Source of the DNA: an uncultured Chloroflexota bacterium
GTDB taxonomy: Bacteria > Chloroflexota > UBA11872 > VXNJ01
Assembly (NCBI GenBank): GCA_913043205.1
Contig: CAJWLF010000017.1
Location: 1 to 42,088 of the forward strand
DNA: 42,088 nucleotides
Reading direction: 5' to 3'
Positions within the stretch are counted from its first letter, which is position 1, and every line of letters begins with the position of its first letter. Both the position numbers and the translations under genes were made by a program. The notes under the pieces were generated by a model, which searched no databases, was not told the DNA's origin, and saw nothing but the letters and a program-made list of their open reading frames with translations. Below, piece after piece: positions 16,542 to 25,034 of the stretch.

Positions 16542-17138
16542 TCAATCTGTCAAAATCCTAGTTGCAAGAGGTGTCTGACCTTTTGTCAATTCACGTCTAC
16601 GCGCAAACAGTTCTTTTGCACGTGGTGGAGAATCTCTTGAAGCCTCCCAAGAAGCCAGGTTGTCATAACGCGTCACAATCAACATTACACTAGTGTCGGA
16701 AGAAACTTTGTGCTGCTTAAACAGAGCAAGCGAATTAGCCTCATAGTAATCTGCCCTTTCAAAGAATTCCCACCCCCTGGTTGATAAATCTATAATCGTT
16801 TCGATATTCACATTGTCAACTTCTAGAAACCGAAAAACATATATACCAGCTCGTGTCATGGGAGATGAGCTCTGAGGTCGAGAAGTGGGAATTAAATTCA
16901 TTGATCTAAGATCTGCTACCTCATCAATTTCGCCTATCGTCTGTACCGTCTTTTTCAAACGATCTTCACTCCCCACAAGGACAACGACCAATTCGTGAGA
17001 ACCGATTCCAAACACTCCTTCAAATATCCCCCACACTATCTTGGAGTCAATGGTATTTCGAACAGCCATATACAGTTGATGACATTCAGGCCTATAACCC
17101 TTCAATCGAACGTAACAGAATAAATCTGCAGTAGCCAT
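16542..17138 (-). CDS. NIPSNAP/ABM-like dimeric barrel protein
   Basis: A 198-residue cytoplasmic protein. The C-terminal half (about 95-185), with IYVFRFLEVDNVNIETIIDLSTRGWEFF in pieces and then VMLIVTRYDNLASWEASRD, has the strand-helix-strand order and the final aromatic xxW block of NIPSNAP or ABM-type ferredoxin-like barrels. The N-terminal half (about 5-75) has a similar strand-helix-strand character and may be a second copy of the fold. No catalytic residues can be named. The start ATG follows AAGGA. The gene is convergent with the sulfatase gene (12 bases between stops). Function unknown; a role in binding or oxidising a small hydrophobic compound is speculative. Confidence 0.65.
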   Translation of the reverse strand: MATADLFCYVRLKGYRPECHQLYMAVRNTIDSKIVWGIFEGVFGIGSHELVVVLVGSEDRLKKTVQTIGEIDEVADLRSMNLIPTSRPQSSSPMTRAGIYVFRFLEVDNVNIETIIDLSTRGWEFFERADYYEANSLALFKQHKVSSDTSVMLIVTRYDNLASWEASRDSPPRAKELFARRRELTKGQTPLATRILTD

Positions 17139-17302
17139 TTATATCCTTCCAGCCAGCTAATTAGATGCATCTATACATCGTTGCTTACAAACCATATACC
17201 ACATCTATTAACGAACATTATCTCCACATGTCATACTTGTCGTTCTACCAAGCACTATTCCAATTTAATAATTATTCAACAATTACCAATCAAACATCCA
17301 TT

Positions 17303-18559
17303 ATGACAAAAATTCTTACCAACGCAGGTCAGCGATTAGCACCAGCATTTTCATCTGTCGAATACCGACGACTGTGGTTAGCCAATTTCAGTAGTTTTAT
17401 GGGGTTTTGGATGGCTTCTGTAACACAAGGTTGGTTAGTTGTTGAATTAACAGACTCTCCATTCATGCTGGGCTTCCTAGTTTTCTTTCGCTCCATTCCA
17501 ATGCTCGTGCTTTCCCCGTTCGGCGGAATTCTTGCTGATCGAGTCAAACGCACCCGACTTTTGCTGCTAGCTCAAGCAATGATGGCATTCACTGACCTGA
17601 TTACTGGAATATTAGTTTTGTTAGGAATAATACAAATATGGCATTTGGCTCTTGCCGGCATTTCGGTTGGCACACAATTTGCCCTGAGTAGCCCAGCACG
17701 CACAGCACTAGTGTCTGACGTAGTGCCGAGAAAACACCTTAGTAATGCCGTAGCTTTGACCAGTATCACAATGAACAGCAGCCGAATATTAGGCCCAACA
17801 CTAGCAGGCTTCTTAATCGGAATCATCGGAATCGCAGGAACTTATTTTAGCCAAGTATTGGCGTACGTTTTGGCCTATATAAATGTGTGGCGTGTCAAGG
17901 CTCCACCTATTACCCCCGGATTTGAAGGATCGGCGTTCAACGCTATGCGCGAAGGGTTTTCCTACGTAATTGGATCACGCTACCTTTTGCCATTAATGGT
18001 ATTGTCCACATCCCCCGCGCTATTTAGCATGTCCTCGACAATGTTGTTGCCAGCATTCGTGAAACAAGATTTGCAAGGAAGTGCACAGGATCTAGGGATG
18101 TTGATGGGGTTTGTTGGTATAGGGGCAATCATCGGATCGCTGTCAGTAGTGGCTTTCTCCGAATTTAAATACAAAGGAGCGGTGGTAATGATCGCAGCCT
18201 TTATGGACGGAGTTATGGTACTAGGTTTGTCGATGACAACATCGGTTTTAGCAGCCTCTATTACTTTAGTAGGTATGGGCTTCTGCCAAGCTATCTACAT
18301 GGCAATGATCCAAACCATTATGCAACTTGTTTCATCTACTCGGATGCGTGGACGGGTGCTTTCAATATGGATGCTAGGCTGGGGGCTCACCCCAGTTGGT
18401 CTACTGCCAATTTCCGCCCTGGCTGAAAACATTGGAACACCAACTGCAATGCTTGTTTCTGGCAGCGTGGCCATATTTATCGCTCTACTAGTAATGATTA
18501 TTGGGCGCGACCTATGGACGTTATATCCTGAAGACAGGCAGTTCGCAGAACAAAATTAG
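17303..18559 (+). CDS. MFS transporter
   Basis: A 418-residue major facilitator of the EntS/MFS_3-like group (about 12 hydrophobic segments). The loop 2-3 motif is GGILADRVKRTRLLL, close to the MFS motif A G-x-L-a-D-r-x-G-r-k-x. The N-terminal SVEYRRLWLANFSSFMGFWM resembles the opening of enterobactin/macrolide exporter relatives. The ATG at 17303 is chosen because the family start lies here; the frame is open back to an ATG at 17165, adding 46 residues rich in Tyr and Asn that do not look like this family. Neither start has a good ribosome site. Substrate unknown; export of small molecules is the usual role. A paralogous MFS gene lies at 35175-36374. Confidence 0.85.
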   Translation: MTKILTNAGQRLAPAFSSVEYRRLWLANFSSFMGFWMASVTQGWLVVELTDSPFMLGFLVFFRSIPMLVLSPFGGILADRVKRTRLLLLAQAMMAFTDLITGILVLLGIIQIWHLALAGISVGTQFALSSPARTALVSDVVPRKHLSNAVALTSITMNSSRILGPTLAGFLIGIIGIAGTYFSQVLAYVLAYINVWRVKAPPITPGFEGSAFNAMREGFSYVIGSRYLLPLMVLSTSPALFSMSSTMLLPAFVKQDLQGSAQDLGMLMGFVGIGAIIGSLSVVAFSEFKYKGAVVMIAAFMDGVMVLGLSMTTSVLAASITLVGMGFCQAIYMAMIQTIMQLVSSTRMRGRVLSIWMLGWGLTPVGLLPISALAENIGTPTAMLVSGSVAIFIALLVMIIGRDLWTLYPEDRQFAEQN

Positions 18560-18632
18560 CCAGAACGAATCAGAAGTCCTACAAAATATATATTGGTCGC
18601 TAATTCCGTATCTCATAACTGTACTAAACTAA

Positions 18633-19502
18633 ATGAATATCGATCGATCAATCTGTTGCTCAATTAGAAGCACCATTCGGGATGAAGCAACCATCAAGCG
18701 AGTTTTTCTTTACGTATACCTCACCTTCGGAGCGGCCACCGTGTTGCTTCCTTACTGGTGGATGCTATCCACCTCTCTCAAGCATCCACCAGAATTATTT
18801 CAAATAGGAATCAACTTCCTGCCCTCGGACCCAACGTTAGATAATTACACAAAAATACTCAACGGTTTCCCAATTATTCGCTGGATCTACAATAGCTTCA
18901 TAATTTGCACGTTAGTTTTAGCTACAAATATGACCCTCACCGTAGCAGCTGGTTACTCATTCGCCAGATTAAGGTTTTGGGGAAGAGACTCTCTATTCTT
19001 CATATACCTAGGCGCCATGATGGTGCCTCTACAAGTTCGTTTTATACCTACTTTCTTAATTGTGCTTGATCTAGGATGGATGAACACTTATCAGGGCATA
19101 GCCTCTCTATTACTCATTGATTTCTTCGGTATTTTTCTTATACGTCAATTCATGCTGAACCTGCCCGTCGAACTGGAAGACGCTGCACGGATAGATGGGT
19201 GTGGGTGGTTTCAAATTTTATGGCGAGTCATCATCCCAAATTGCCGGCCCGCACTAGCCACACTCGGAATACTTATATTCAATGCCGCATGGAATGATTT
19301 CATGTGGCCGCTTATCGTAATTAACGACATGGATATCATGACTGCACAGGTAGGATTAGCCGTCATTAGAGGATCAGCCGCTTCAATTTCAGGAGGGTTA
19401 ATGGCAGCAACGACCATCACAGCCTTACCTGTACTAATAATCTACATTACACTACAAAAATCGTTCAAACCTACCTTGATGATGACTGGGACTAAGTCAT
19501 GA
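18633..19502 (+). CDS. Carbohydrate-type ABC transporter permease (MalG-like)
   Basis: A 289-residue inner-membrane permease with six hydrophobic segments. The cytoplasmic EAA loop, where the ATPase docks, is LPVELEDAARIDGCGWFQIL. The N-terminal LPYWWMLSTSLKHPPEL and PDPTLDNYTKIL-like block is typical of MalG/UgpE-type CUT1 sugar importers. Such permeases pair with a MalF-like partner, here encoded directly downstream (46-base gap), which is the reverse of the usual order. No ribosome site is seen before the ATG; TACTAA lies about five bases upstream, so a leaderless mRNA is possible. No solute-binding protein or ATPase gene is visible in the window. Confidence 0.92.
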   Translation: MNIDRSICCSIRSTIRDEATIKRVFLYVYLTFGAATVLLPYWWMLSTSLKHPPELFQIGINFLPSDPTLDNYTKILNGFPIIRWIYNSFIICTLVLATNMTLTVAAGYSFARLRFWGRDSLFFIYLGAMMVPLQVRFIPTFLIVLDLGWMNTYQGIASLLLIDFFGIFLIRQFMLNLPVELEDAARIDGCGWFQILWRVIIPNCRPALATLGILIFNAAWNDFMWPLIVINDMDIMTAQVGLAVIRGSAASISGGLMAATTITALPVLIIYITLQKSFKPTLMMTGTKS

Positions 19503-19548
19503 TAGTCTGTGGATCCCAACTCAAACACTTCAAATGTTCGACTAAAAA

Positions 19549-20481
19549 ATGGATGCCCTTATGATGCAACTTAGAAAACAACTCGGGCTATCCAACCGCG
19601 GTGGATTCACCGCGTATTTGTTCGTTTTGCCATCCATAATATTCTTAGTCATTTTTGTGGTAACACCAATAGTTTCGACAGCATATTTCAGCCTAACCAA
19701 GTACGATTTACTGAGGGCTCCAGAATTTATCGGCCTTGATAATTATCGAGTCCTAATTGGCGATTATCGGTTCCCTCGCTCGATAACAAACACCCTCTAT
19801 TTTGCATTAGGAACAGTTCCAGCAGGAGTCATCACTTCTCTCCTGCTGGCAGTATTAATAAACCGTAGTGTGCGCGGTATTTATTTCTACCGTGCTATGT
19901 TTTATTTACCAGTAGTGAGTTCATTTGTATCTGTTTCTCTCATTTGGTTGTGGCTTTACGAGCCGCAGTTTGGCCTCCTCAACGATGCTTTTGAGGCTTT
20001 AGGATTACCCCGCATGAAATGGTTGAGAAGCCCAGACACGTCTATGCTTTCCATCATCATCCTTAGCGTATGGAAAAATATGGGCCTGAATATGGTCATT
20101 TATTTGGCTGGATTACAAGGTATACCGCCCCACCTTTACGAAGCGTCGGAAATAGACGGCGCAGGACGGACCTCAACATTTTTCCGGATCACTTTACCTC
20201 TACTGGCTCCCACTACGTTTTTTGTGGTGATCGTATATTTTATTGGGGCACTACAGATGTTTGTACAGGTGTTCATAATGACCGCTGGAGACCCCGGTAA
20301 CCCACAAACCAGAGGAGGACCCTTAGACAGCACGGTTACTGTAGTGGTATTAATCTTCGACAATGCATTTGCGTACCTAAAAATGGGATATGCAGCAGCT
20401 ATGTCTTTTGTCCTGTTTGCAGTAATTGGATTGGTGACACTAGTCAACGCACGATTGCTTAGCTACGACATAGGATATTAG
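19549..20481 (+). CDS. Carbohydrate-type ABC transporter permease (MalF-like)
   Basis: A 310-residue inner-membrane permease. After a short cytoplasmic N-terminus comes the first helix AYLFVLPSIIFLVIFVVTPI, then SLTKYDLLRAPEFIGLDNYR, the standard MalF/UgpA periplasmic opening. The EAA loop is IPPHLYEASEIDGAGRTSTF. The C-terminal half contains the typical TAGDPGNPQTRG segment before the last helices. It should form a heterodimer with the MalG-like permease encoded just upstream to import a sugar or polyol (CUT1 family). Start is ATG 19549 or ATG 19561 (MMQLRKQ); neither has a strong ribosome site. The lipoprotein gene begins 11 bases after its stop. Confidence 0.92.
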   Translation: MDALMMQLRKQLGLSNRGGFTAYLFVLPSIIFLVIFVVTPIVSTAYFSLTKYDLLRAPEFIGLDNYRVLIGDYRFPRSITNTLYFALGTVPAGVITSLLLAVLINRSVRGIYFYRAMFYLPVVSSFVSVSLIWLWLYEPQFGLLNDAFEALGLPRMKWLRSPDTSMLSIIILSVWKNMGLNMVIYLAGLQGIPPHLYEASEIDGAGRTSTFFRITLPLLAPTTFFVVIVYFIGALQMFVQVFIMTAGDPGNPQTRGGPLDSTVTVVVLIFDNAFAYLKMGYAAAMSFVLFAVIGLVTLVNARLLSYDIGY

Positions 20482-20492
20482 ACGTATTTCTC

Positions 20493-22661
20493 ATGACCTC
20501 CAACAATTTCCTATTGAAGTCTGCTGCCATTGCTTTAGGTTTGATTGTTATGTTGTCCAGCGTCAGCTGTGCAGACAATTCCGCATCACAGATCAACCAA
20601 GAAACATCTCGCATTTCTATTCTCAAAACAGGATCTGTCAATGGCCAACCAGAAAGAAACATCGACAACAACTTGACCACTGAGCCAGATAACAGTGGAG
20701 CCATGCCAAAACAGACAACCTGGGAATTCGGAGCTGGCGGACTGATTGCAGATTTAAACGGCTGGAACAACGTCCAATTGCCGCAGTTTGTTACAGCATC
20801 TCACATAGACGTGAGCAAGATTGCCACTGTATCAAAGTTCAGATCCTCCGCAGGACACGATTTTTCCGACTCATTTGAAAGTTGCTGCTCAATGAAGCAT
20901 TACTTTCGGCCGACAGACTATTACGAAACCCGCTTCACTCAGCCGATTTATTCAGCCGTCGATGGCATAGTACTTTATGTGAGTGAGGAAAGCGGTGGTG
21001 AGGCAAATGCTTGGAAAGAAGATTATGTACGCGTCACGGGCAAACAACCTCCATCAGATTATCGCGATTCTAATATCATGATACGGCCAGACATGGCCCC
21101 CAATGTATGGGTCACTCACATGCATGTAAACCCGATAATACAGATATCTCAATCTGTCCCTCTGTCCGATGGGAGAAGTCGCATGATGGGAATTGCCCGG
21201 CCAGCTTCACCGGGTTATAAAGTCAAATCCGGAGACCTCATAGGTTACGGACTCGGTGAGATCGTGATAAAAAAACATCTGGACGGGCCCGGAGTTCCAT
21301 CATCATGTAACTCATCATCTATGCGAGCAAATTTACCAATGAAGTTGCTACCTGGATGTCAGGCCAAAGTCAGCCTCCATTCAATCTTTGAATACATGAC
21401 TGATGAGGTGTTCGAGCAATACCGGGCAGTGGCAGACGTCTCACGCAAAGATTTCATCATTTCTAACGATTACCGAACTGCTAATCCCTTGGTCTGTGAT
21501 GGGGAAGACTTTGTTGAAAGAGGCGTCGTGACCGACCCAGAACATTTTGTTCATCTTCAAAAAGAACCCAAAACAGAGTCCCTTGGCATCCAGTCTTCAT
21601 CAACAAGCTCGGACGAACTACAGTCAACAATTAACCATACTAACCTGATCAATTCATACAGTGGTATCGGAACCAAGGTTCTAGGTCCCTTGCCATTAAC
21701 AACTGACTACTTTATCTCCGTAACCTCGGACAAGGGCCCAATTCAGGTTTCAATATTGAGCGAATCTGATGGCGAACGAAGCGTTTATAAAAGGCCCGGG
21801 AACACATCCGGCAGAAATACCTATACAACACCACGCATCGAATCAGGTAGCATCAAACTGTCAATTGAAGCAGATGCCGATGCAGCCTGGAAAATCGATT
21901 TGTTGTCTACCGGCAAAAAAGATCAATCAGTAAACAAAACTGAGATAGCTCGCTCTGGGAATGTTACCGAAGAAGATTCCGGTCTACCACCACTGAATTA
22001 TTTTCAGGAAAATCCTTCTGATCGATTCCCAGTGGACTTGAACGAGAATGTAACTCAAACGCAACCATATCGGGGTAGGCGCATAGAACAAGCACATTCA
22101 GGTCTGCATGTAAATTACAGCGATGAGGACGGTAGATGGTCAACGATAGCGAATTCAAATGATCCTACGAGGTACCCAGCAATTTACGCAATATCGGATG
22201 GAATAGTGCAGGCAATAGAACCTCTTAAAGACGTCCACAACCCCCAAAAACACCATCAAAGTTACGAGATCCGCTTGTCAATAGCAGAGTTGCCATCTGG
22301 GGAACATCTACGAGTTTCCTATGGGATAGAACCATTTGTTATGGAGCCCGAACCGGAGTTCTACAAACGATTCATTTTGGTAAAAGAAGGACAACGAGTA
22401 TTAAAGGGGGAAACAATTGCATATTTTTATGTTCCTCCTGGAGCGACCGAGCGCTCAACACACCTGCACTTTCACGCTAGTAGTAACAAACGTATCCTTG
22501 CACCAACATTGTTCGATGACACCGTCAAGCAAGAGTTTCACTCTCTATTCGGGCACATTGGTGGTAAAGATGAAACAGGAAGATTATTGGATGCTTGCAT
22601 AGGGGTCATGCTGGCAGCGGATGAGAATCCATTTGAACATAAAGAATCCGACTGTCTATAA
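20493..22661 (+). CDS. Lipoprotein with two LAS/M23-like domains
   Basis: A 722-residue exported protein. The signal peptide ends in a lipobox (SSVSC, Cys26). Two regions look like the lysostaphin-type M23 fold. Region one (about 110-300) has HDFSD (His122-xxx-Asp126), then PIYSAVDGIVLYV, then VTHMHV (His209, His211) and GYKVKSGDLIGYG, the usual order of M23 blocks, though the final HxH is unclear (SLHSIFE near 296 may stand in). Region two (about 525-680) has AHSGLHV (His535, with His539 where Asp is usual), AIYAISDGIVQAI, GQRVLKGETIAYF and STHLHFH (His657, His659). Between them lies a beta-rich section of unknown type. M23 enzymes cleave peptidoglycan cross-bridges; these domains may be active, binding-only or act on another substrate. 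It follows the ABC permeases by 11 bases. Confidence 0.72.
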   Translation: MTSNNFLLKSAAIALGLIVMLSSVSCADNSASQINQETSRISILKTGSVNGQPERNIDNNLTTEPDNSGAMPKQTTWEFGAGGLIADLNGWNNVQLPQFVTASHIDVSKIATVSKFRSSAGHDFSDSFESCCSMKHYFRPTDYYETRFTQPIYSAVDGIVLYVSEESGGEANAWKEDYVRVTGKQPPSDYRDSNIMIRPDMAPNVWVTHMHVNPIIQISQSVPLSDGRSRMMGIARPASPGYKVKSGDLIGYGLGEIVIKKHLDGPGVPSSCNSSSMRANLPMKLLPGCQAKVSLHSIFEYMTDEVFEQYRAVADVSRKDFIISNDYRTANPLVCDGEDFVERGVVTDPEHFVHLQKEPKTESLGIQSSSTSSDELQSTINHTNLINSYSGIGTKVLGPLPLTTDYFISVTSDKGPIQVSILSESDGERSVYKRPGNTSGRNTYTTPRIESGSIKLSIEADADAAWKIDLLSTGKKDQSVNKTEIARSGNVTEEDSGLPPLNYFQENPSDRFPVDLNENVTQTQPYRGRRIEQAHSGLHVNYSDEDGRWSTIANSNDPTRYPAIYAISDGIVQAIEPLKDVHNPQKHHQSYEIRLSIAELPSGEHLRVSYGIEPFVMEPEPEFYKRFILVKEGQRVLKGETIAYFYVPPGATERSTHLHFHASSNKRILAPTLFDDTVKQEFHSLFGHIGGKDETGRLLDACIGVMLAADENPFEHKESDCL

Positions 22662-22708
22662 GGTTGTAGATGATTCAAACACGGACGGCTACCAGTTGTG
22701 ACTGCCAA

Positions 22709-23605
22709 TCATTCTGGCATTACCCATTCATCCGTCGGATGAGAACTGCGTCCGTACCCATTCCAGGCACGAAATCCCAGTAATTCAAGAGTATCTGCAT
22801 CTAGTTCTTTTATTAGTTTTCTATCGGTACTCAAAGTGAAATTCTCTTGCTGCCGGAATTGAGGGCCACAAAAAGTTGTGAGAACAGCCAATCTTTCCTC
22901 CCCACCAATATTGGCCCCTGTCCCGTGCCATATCCGGCCATCTATAAGCAACGCAGTACCAGCAGGAGCACACGCCTGTTGCACTTCACTTTCCTTCCAG
23001 CCTCCTTCTCTCGGATATTTTCCCAGCCGATGACTGCCAGGGACTACCCGGGTAGCACCATTCTCACGAGTAAAGTCCACCAGCATCCATATAACATTAA
23101 CTACGGCTGTCGGTGCTATAGATATCGGAGTTGATGAAGGAGCATCTGGCACATGATTCCTACTAATATCCCCGGCCATTATTGATGGTGCAGAATCAGC
23201 AACTGGTTGTGGCATCCACCATTGGTCTGTATGTAATTGCATTTCAGCGCCACCTTCTTTAGCAATGTTTGCAGCGTGAGCCGACAACAAAATAGAGTCG
23301 CCAATCACAGACCTCACAATCCCCATCACAGCTTCGTGCTTCAGTAATTCACGAAATTTAGCACCCTTGTGAAATAGCCCCCAAACACGTTGATTCACAC
23401 CATCATGCGCAAGTAATCCCTTGCCGCCATCAAGCTGTGCTATTCCCGTTTCACGCTCGAACGCACAGATATCACGCAAATCATTTGAGAGATCTTCGAT
23501 ATATTGTGAATCAAGAGCATCGGCTAGAAAACAAAACCCATGCTCTGCCAGATCTGATTTAACTACTTCAATATCCGTCGTAGGCTCAGGCAAGGTAGGT
23601 GTCAT
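22709..23605 (-). CDS. Phytanoyl-CoA dioxygenase family oxygenase (PhyH)
   Basis: A 298-residue Fe(II)/2-oxoglutarate-dependent dioxygenase of the PhyH family. The metal triad is His125-x-Asp127 in MQLHTDQWW and His227 in IWHGTGANIG, and Arg238 in GEERLAVL is placed to bind 2-oxoglutarate. The N-terminal EHGFCFLADALDSQYIEDL is the typical family opening. The ATG at 23605 is chosen because GGAGGAG lies six bases upstream; an ATG at 23623 would put that ribosome site inside the gene. The substrate is unknown; the family hydroxylates acyl-CoAs, phosphonates, osmolytes and others. It stands alone on the minus strand between plus-strand genes. Confidence 0.92.
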   Translation of the reverse strand: MTPTLPEPTTDIEVVKSDLAEHGFCFLADALDSQYIEDLSNDLRDICAFERETGIAQLDGGKGLLAHDGVNQRVWGLFHKGAKFRELLKHEAVMGIVRSVIGDSILLSAHAANIAKEGGAEMQLHTDQWWMPQPVADSAPSIMAGDISRNHVPDAPSSTPISIAPTAVVNVIWMLVDFTRENGATRVVPGSHRLGKYPREGGWKESEVQQACAPAGTALLIDGRIWHGTGANIGGEERLAVLTTFCGPQFRQQENFTLSTDRKLIKELDADTLELLGFRAWNGYGRSSHPTDEWVMPE

Positions 23606-23857
23606 GCAAATCTCCTCCAACATCAGGTCCTACTGCTTCATCTCTGTATACAATACTTTAAGGGTATACATAGCGTTATTGTCTGGATATGAATTAGAGC
23701 AAATAGTACATCCAGATACCGCTTGAAGTCGAAATCAAAGCAGATAAAAATACGCTACAGGGTGAACCCACTATTTTTCTGGGTACCCGGGCTCTAAACT
23801 GCAAATTATAAAATTTTAAAGCTGTCAATCCGACAAATATACTGCGATGGAAATCAA

Positions 23858-24964
23858 ATGAAAATCACTAACATAACTACTACACCTTTATCCATTGGAA
23901 AATCTCTGTTGAGAATCGAAACAGATGCGGGTGTTGAGGGATGGGCTGAAGCACCCGGAACTCATAAAGGAAACCCTGGGCGCACAGGATCTGTTTTTAA
24001 TGCTTATCTTGAATCAATAATTAAGCCCACACTCGTAGGAGAAAACCCATTGCAAATCGATCGTCACTGGGAAACTCTTGCTACTGGAAAAGGGGAGCAG
24101 ATGTTCAAACTTCCTGCCAACGTAGTTGGGACCATAGACGTAGCGCTATGGGATCTATTTGGCAAAGAGACCGGACAACCTGTCTATACGCTCATGGGAG
24201 GAGCAAGTCGAACGATCATCCCTCTCTACTGGAGCACTGGTTCCGGTTGGAAATTGTCTCCTGAGCAAATGCTAGACACGGTAAAAGTTGGTCACGAGAT
24301 GGGATTTAAAGCATTCAAAATTCGTATGGATTGGAAAGGGTGGAGACAGGATATCAATCCCTCCAAAGACTACGAGATGTTTAAGTTAGTGAGAGAATTC
24401 CTGTCTGATGATCAATATCTGGGTTTTGATGCCAACAATGGATACTCAGTTTCCACCGCTGTCCAGCAGGGACGAAAGTTTGAAGCGCTTGGTATAAACC
24501 ATTTCGAAGAACCAATCCCTAATTGGGATTTGCCTGGTCTAAAACAGATATCCGATAGCCTGGACGTAGCTGTATCAGCTGGTGAACAAGATGCTTATCG
24601 CTGGTGGTTCCATCAGTTGGTTTTGCTAGGAAACCCGGACATTTTGCAACCCGATATACTCAGCGCCGGGGGACCATCAGAGGTCAAAAGGATCTGCGAT
24701 CTAGCCACTACGTGGAACAAACCTGTTATGCCGCATAGTCCACAGGCCGGTATAAATTCAATGGCATCCCTACATACATATGCCACCGTAGAAAACGCAA
24801 CCCGACCGCACGAATTCTCCACCGAGTTTTCAGGACCTTTGGATGACATAGGCGACCTCTACGGCGAGTCTGTCCTACCCATAAAAGGCAAAATACATTT
24901 GTCAGATAAGCCTGGGTTAGGTATCGACCTCAACGAAACTACTGTAGCGCGACTGACGGTGTAA
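23858..24964 (+). CDS. Enolase-superfamily enzyme, mandelate racemase subgroup
   Basis: A 368-residue mandelate racemase/muconate lactonizing-type enzyme. Metal ligands fall at Asp191 (FDANNGYS), Glu217 (HFEEPIPNW) and Glu243 (SAGEQDAY), with the catalytic His at 293 (MPHSPQAG) and the Lys-x-Arg pair at 154-156 (KAFKIRMD). These spacings match the mandelate racemase group, in which a proton is taken alpha to a carboxylate, leading to acid-sugar dehydration or racemisation. The second catalytic basic residue is Arg instead of Lys. The ATG follows GATGGA. The substrate is likely a sugar acid but is not resolved. The next gene, a lipoprotein, is on the same strand but functionally distinct. Confidence 0.93.
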   Translation: MKITNITTTPLSIGKSLLRIETDAGVEGWAEAPGTHKGNPGRTGSVFNAYLESIIKPTLVGENPLQIDRHWETLATGKGEQMFKLPANVVGTIDVALWDLFGKETGQPVYTLMGGASRTIIPLYWSTGSGWKLSPEQMLDTVKVGHEMGFKAFKIRMDWKGWRQDINPSKDYEMFKLVREFLSDDQYLGFDANNGYSVSTAVQQGRKFEALGINHFEEPIPNWDLPGLKQISDSLDVAVSAGEQDAYRWWFHQLVLLGNPDILQPDILSAGGPSEVKRICDLATTWNKPVMPHSPQAGINSMASLHTYATVENATRPHEFSTEFSGPLDDIGDLYGESVLPIKGKIHLSDKPGLGIDLNETTVARLTV

Positions 24965-25034
24965 AGTTGTAGTGCGGTGGATAAAATATATCAGCAACTG
25001 GTGCATTCAAATTTCACCCATAACCGTAACTAAA

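Noticed and set aside
24972-25034. Upstream ATG extension of the first HExxH lipoprotein
   Set aside because: The duplicate gene shows that similarity starts at TTG 25035. The extension has no counterpart and would push the signal peptide too far from the N-terminus.
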